A DNA stretch of 64,000 nt from Ancistrus triradiatus (Eukaryota; Chordata; Actinopteri; Siluriformes; Loricariidae). The position numbers and the translations under genes are program-made. The notes below the pieces were generated by a model that was not told the DNA's origin, made no database searches, and saw nothing but the letters and a program-made list of their open reading frames with translations. The stretch's first letter is position 1; each line of letters begins with the position of its first letter. Shown here in pieces: positions 45,701 through 51,700 of the stretch. The stretch spans positions 1-64,000 of the forward strand of contig JAJAGP010000337.1 of the NCBI GenBank assembly GCA_025084515.1, given 5' to 3'.

Positions 45701-48700
45701 TGTAGATATTAGGAGATAATCTAAACTTGTAAAGTTGCTTTGAGACAATGTGCCATTGTAAAAAGCGCTATATAAATAGATCTGATTTGACCTGACCAAG
45801 GCTATTACTGAAATGAGAGGCTAGATTAAGGCTATCGAAACCTGACGACAAGGTAATGCAGAAAATCGCGGTAAGGCAATCACTGGCTGCATGAACGTGA
45901 TCATAAAAACCAGACTTAGATACCAGGATTCGTGCGAGGACGATCTGGCGATCCACGGCTGCTTGATCTGGCGTTTTATGGAGTAGAGTGATGAATGGGA
46001 ATGCGGATCCGGTGTGCAGGGCGGAGCTGGAGTGTGACGCGGTGGAGGGGCAGCCAATGGATCTGCGGGGAAGGCAAGCACAACACACGTACGCTGCAAA
46101 ACCAAAACAAAGAGCACGTGGAGATGCAGGTAAACAAGAGGGAAGCATGGCGGTCAGGAAAACGTAAAAACCAAATAGCGAAGATGAAAAAAGACAAGGC
46201 GAATGGCAGGGACCCTAACACCGTGTTCCTGAGTTAGACAGGATGTCATGAAGCCACAATCTTCATGTACAGAGATGGTAAAAGGCTTGTTTGGATCAAA
46301 AAGGAGAGAAGGTACAGACACCAAGGCTGATTTTAGCTTCACAAAAGCAGTTGTGCTATCATCTGTCTAAACAACAGGATCATGTTGTCCAGGATTACTT
46401 TTGAGCAGATCATAAAGTGGTTGTGAAATAGATGGATCAGCAACCAGTGGAGTTAGCTTGTCAATATGCTGATTAGCTACCCTATAGTCTACTGTTAGTC
46501 GCCAACTTCCATTAGCCTTAAGAACTGGCCATTCGGGACTATTAGACTAATTGTGCGTTTTGACCAAAATGCCTCTTTCCTCAAGCTGATCAATTATTGG
46601 CCGAATACCCTGCAAAGCTTCACTATTAATGGGATACTGTTTAGTGCAAGGAGGCTGCCGACCTGTGTAGACAACTGGTTCCATATCCAAAAGGCCACAA
46701 TCATCCTTATCTTCAGACCAAATCATATGATCAGCTAAGTCAGACTGTTTTAAAGAAGCAATGTTCCAAACACAAGAATCAGCAAATATTGACAAAGAGC
46801 AGTTCAGTTTCCTCAGAAAATCCATCTCAAAAATGTTTTCAACTTTTCCTACCCAAAAGTGCCATGAAATAGTTTTAGGCCCTAGATTAACATCTAAAGG
46901 TGCAGGTAAACTTAAGGAAATACCACAAGTTCTTATTCTCTCAGCTGTGATGTGCCTGTTAGTTAAAGGTACTCATGGTAAAGGTACTTAAACTGTTTCT
47001 GACAGCGTGCTAATTTGAGCTCCTGTGTCGACAAGAAATGAAAAATCCTGTTCCCTCATTTGAACTTCAGCAAAAAGACGGTTCTCAAAAACTTTACTGA
47101 TAGCACAGAGATAGGCTGAAGCAGCTGGACAAATTCATTTAAAGATGGGGCAGACACCCCAGTGCAACTTGCACTGCCTTAATTATCATAGCCAACTGGT
47201 CCTGTGATATTCCCTGAAAAGGACTCCCTGCTGTTTCTTACTGTGGAAAATCCTCATGGATATACTTCATCTTTATGACCTTTCTGTGATTATCTGCTTG
47301 TCTTTTACAACAATCTTTAGCAAAATGACTGATTTTGTGGCAGTAGTGACACTGCTTTTTCTGCTTATGGAACATCTTGACTGGAACTAGGGTTAGTCAT
47401 ATTCTGTGTGAGGACATGTATGGTTGCTGGAACATGGTTTGGTTCTAGATCCACGTCCAAGCAGTCGAGTTAATTTTTAAGATCAACCCATTTAGTTTTT
47501 TGCCAGTTTGGAAGAGCTGTTACCAAGGCCTGTCTGATGTCTGGTCTCAGAGATTCAAAGTGGGGACCATCCGTTGTGTGATCAGTGTTATCCACTTTTG
47601 TATTTATCAAGCCCACAATGATGCAGAAAAACTCTTTCGAACCACTCACAATACTCTATAGCTGATTCCCCTTTCCTTTGTTTACAACAGGTTTTGTAGG
47701 TCTAACACCCTCTTGTGGTCAGGGCAAGACATACAAGAGGGTGTTTGACTCACTTAATCTGTGTGACTGTCTTATTCTGTTTTTGTGTAGATTTGCACTG
47801 CTCAGGAGCAGCATTCATAATTTCATTGTGGAATTGTACAATGACAATAAAGGCATAACAGTGTAGTGGGTACAAGAAAAAGGTGATAGATTGTCTGAAG
47901 CTTTTAGAACAGGACAATGCTATTGACCGTCCTCTTTACCATAGATTATACCCAGGGGAGGCTACACATAGTCTGTATGGTTTACCTAAGATACATATAC
48001 AGGATGTGCTATTAAGACCCATTGTGTGTATGATCAACTCATTGACCTACAACATCGCTAAGTTTCTGGCATCGATCCTCAACCCGTTGGTTGGCAGCAC
48101 GGATGATCACATTCAGAACACCATGGATTTTGTGGATAAGGTAAGGGACGTCATTATGGTGACAGATGAAACAATGGTCTTGTATGATGTCACATCTCTC
48201 TTCACGTACGTTCCAGTTGCTGAGGCAGTATAGTTAGTCCGAATGAAACTACAGGACGATCCCACTCTCAGCAATAGGACCACCCTTAACTCTGACCAGG
48301 TGTGTTTGCTTCTGGAACTGTGTCTTCGATCCACCTATTTTGCATACAGAGAACAGTACTATAGGCAGAAACATGAGTGCGCCATGGGTTCCCCAGTTTC
48401 ACCTATCGTGGCCAACCTGTATATGGAAGAAGTGGAAAAGAAGGCACTAAGATCCTATTCAGAAACACCATCCAGCCATTGGTTCAAATATGTGGATGAC
48501 ACCTGGGTTAAAATTAAATTTCAGGAAGTACCACATTTCACTGACCACAACTCAGAGGACAGACACATTAAGTTCACCAGGGAGGATGTGAAGAATGGCA
48601 GGTTAGCCTTCTTGGATTGTGAGGTTGTGATTGGAGATGGGGGACGATTGAAAGTTGATGTTTACCACAAGGCAACATGTACGGATCAGTATTTAAGGTT

Positions 48701-51700
48701 TGACTCTCCTCATCCACTGGAACACAAATTAGGAGTCATCAGGACACTGTACCACTGAGCGGACAGCTTCCCCACTGACACAGCGGCCAAGGATGGAGAG
48801 AAATCTCACATTAAGCAGGCCCTGGGCAAATGTGGTTATCCGAACTGGGCCTTTGTCAAAATCGGTAAGACAGCCAAACAGTGCTTAAGCAGATCGACGA
48901 GATAAGAACAACAACCGCAGTCTAAGCGTAAACCCGTCGTGATTCCATATGTGGCAGGAACATCGGAACAATTAAGACGCATATCTTCCAAACACTGTGT
49001 CTCGGTGGCTTTCAAACCCCAAAACACGCTACGCCAGAAACTGGTCCTATCCAAGGATCAAGTCCCCCAGCACAAATAGAGTAAAGTAGTATACGCTGTT
49101 AAGTGCTGGGAGGATTGCCAGGAATTGTACATCGGGGAAACCAAACAGCCACTGGCGAAACGAATGGCACAACATAGAAGAGCTACCTCATCAGGTCAGG
49201 ACTCAGGTCAGTAGGTTTACACCCACCTACAGGCCAGTGGCCACTCTTTCAAGGATGAAGACGTGCAGATCCTTGATAGGGAGGAACGATGGTTTGAACA
49301 CGCTGTAAAAGAAGCTATTTTTGTCAAAAGGGAACGCCATCCCTGAACCGAAGAGGGGGACTCAGAATACATCTCTCGCCATCTTACAACGCCGCTATCG
49401 CAGCCCTTCCCCAATCCTGTGTGAATGACACACGTGGCCATTGCCATTAATGGCTATGGTAATCTGCATATTAACCTGATCACAGCACATTGTTATGCAA
49501 TTATGCTGTATATAAGATTGGGGAAGATTTCCAACTAGCTGAGACTGAAGAAGTCACTTACATGAGTGATGACACGTTTCTCCCACAAAACCATGTCCAG
49601 TGTCCAATGTCCAGATGAGCAGATTCAACTTCTGGGATTTTTTTAACTTATCTTCCTGTAACTTCACCATGTCTTAAATAACTGGGGGAAAGCGTTCCTT
49701 TTTATTTCTGAGGAATAAAAATAGTGTGTACTTTTCTTGTATAAAATTTAAACAAAAAGAAATTTTAGTCCCCTGCAATTAAAAGAAATTAGGATTCTCA
49801 CAGATATGTGTCTGAGTATTACTAGTGTTCAAAATTTTGATGGAGGCATTTTATGGAGGCAAAATCAAGAACGTATAATCCAATTAAAGGATGCATCCCA
49901 CCTGACGATTGACACGGACACACTTTTGCTTGCACATTTTTTCTTACACCTATAATGATCACGCTAAAAATTGGCAGATTCCAATCACTGGCCAATCGAT
50001 TATTTCATCTGTAACACATGATTTCTGCAATGGTTAAAAAAATTTGTGTTTGAGTTCATCATTGAAACTGATCTGTGTGATAGCTTGCAAAGTATGTGTC
50101 AGACTTTTCATACCCAAGCCATGTCCAAGTAGCTACTTTTTTAGCTATGAGCTCCTCGTTTTGTGCTTTCTGGACTCTCCTGTTCAAAATTACCCTGTTT
50201 TTTGTTGCGTTCACTTTCCCTCCATGTTTGTATCGCTATGACGCTTCATCCAAACAACTAAAGGACTGCTGTACAGCTTGTATTTTGCGACACAATGAAA
50301 ATAGACGATAGAGCGTCATTTTAAATGATAGACATAGATTTTTCTATCATCAGGTGATGTACAGTGGGGAAAATAAGTATTTGATACACTGCCGAATTTG
50401 CAAGTTTTCCCACCTACAAAGAATGGAGAGAAAATCACATTGGATGATTTTTAAATAATCAATTTGCATTTAATTGCATGAAATAAGTATTTGATACAAC
50501 AGAAAAACAGAACTTAATATTTGGTGCAGAAACCTGTTTGCAATTAGAGAGGTCCTGTAGTTTTTGACCAGGTTTGCACACACTGCAGTAAGGATTTTGG
50601 GCCACTCCTCCATACAGATATTCTCCAGATCTTTCAAGTTTTGGGGCTGTCGCTGGACAATATTGAGTTTCAACTCCTTCCAAAGATTTTCTATTGGGTT
50701 CAGGTCTGGAGACCGACTAGGCCACTCCAGGATCCACCTTGATATGCTTCTTACCGAGCCACTTTTTAGTTGCCCTGGCTGTGTGTTTCGGGTCATTGTT
50801 ATGCTGCCACGACCCATCTTCAATGTTCTTACTGAGGAAAGGAGGTTGTTGGCCAAAATCTTGCGATACATGACCCCATCCATCCTCCCTTCAATATGGT
50901 GGAGTCGTCCTGTCCCCTTTGCAGAAAAGCAACCTCAAAGTATGATTTTTCCACCCCCATGCTTCACGGTTGGGACAGTGTTCTTGGGGTTGTACTCATT
51001 TTTCTTCTTCCTCCAAACACGGCGAGTGGAGTTGATACCAAAAAGCTCTATTTTGGTCTCATCTGACCACATGACCTTCTCCCATGCCTCCTCTGGATCA
51101 TCCAGATGGTCATTGGCGAACTTCAAACGGGCCTGGACATGTGCTGGTGTGAGCAGGGGGACCTTGCGTGCCCTGCAGGATTTTAATCCATGATAGTGTA
51201 GTGTGTTACTAACTGTAATCTTTGCGACTGTGGTCCCAGCTCTCTTCAGGTCATTGACCACGTCCTCCTGTGTAGTTCTGGGCTGACCTTTCTCAGAATC
51301 ATCTTTATCCTATGAGGTGAGATCTTGCATCGAGCTTGCACCGAGGAAGATTGATCGTCATCTTGTGTTTCTTCCATTTTCTAATAATTGGGCCAACAGT
51401 TGTTGCCTTCTCACCAAGCTTCTTGCCTATCGTCCTGTAGCCATCCCAGCCTTGTGCAGGTCTACAAGTTTGTCCCTGGTGTCATTAGACAGCTCTTTGG
51501 TCTTGGCCATGGTGGAGAGGTTGGAGTGTGATTGATTGTGTGGACAGGTGTCTTTTATACAGGTAATGAGTTCAAACAGGTGCAACTAATACAGGTAATG
51601 AGTGCGGAATAGGAGGGCTTCTTAAAGAAAAAACAACAGGTCTGTGAGAGCCAGAATTTTTTCTGGTTGGTAGGTGATCAAATACTTATTTCATGCAATA

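Larger units (their letters stand above)
39028..45789 (+). mobile_element. L2-like LINE, + strand, interrupted by an antisense L2
   Basis: The 5' leader 39028-39315, ORF1 39316-39990 and endonuclease to 41572 run on the + strand. The RT resumes at about 43930 (VIKPLIKKANLDPCVMSSYL) and continues to a 3' UTR and CTTGA-type tail at 45789. The gap is filled by an antisense L2. ORF2 is full of stops. It interrupts the antisense endogenous retrovirus in intron 9 of the FEN1-like gene. Confidence 0.85.
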
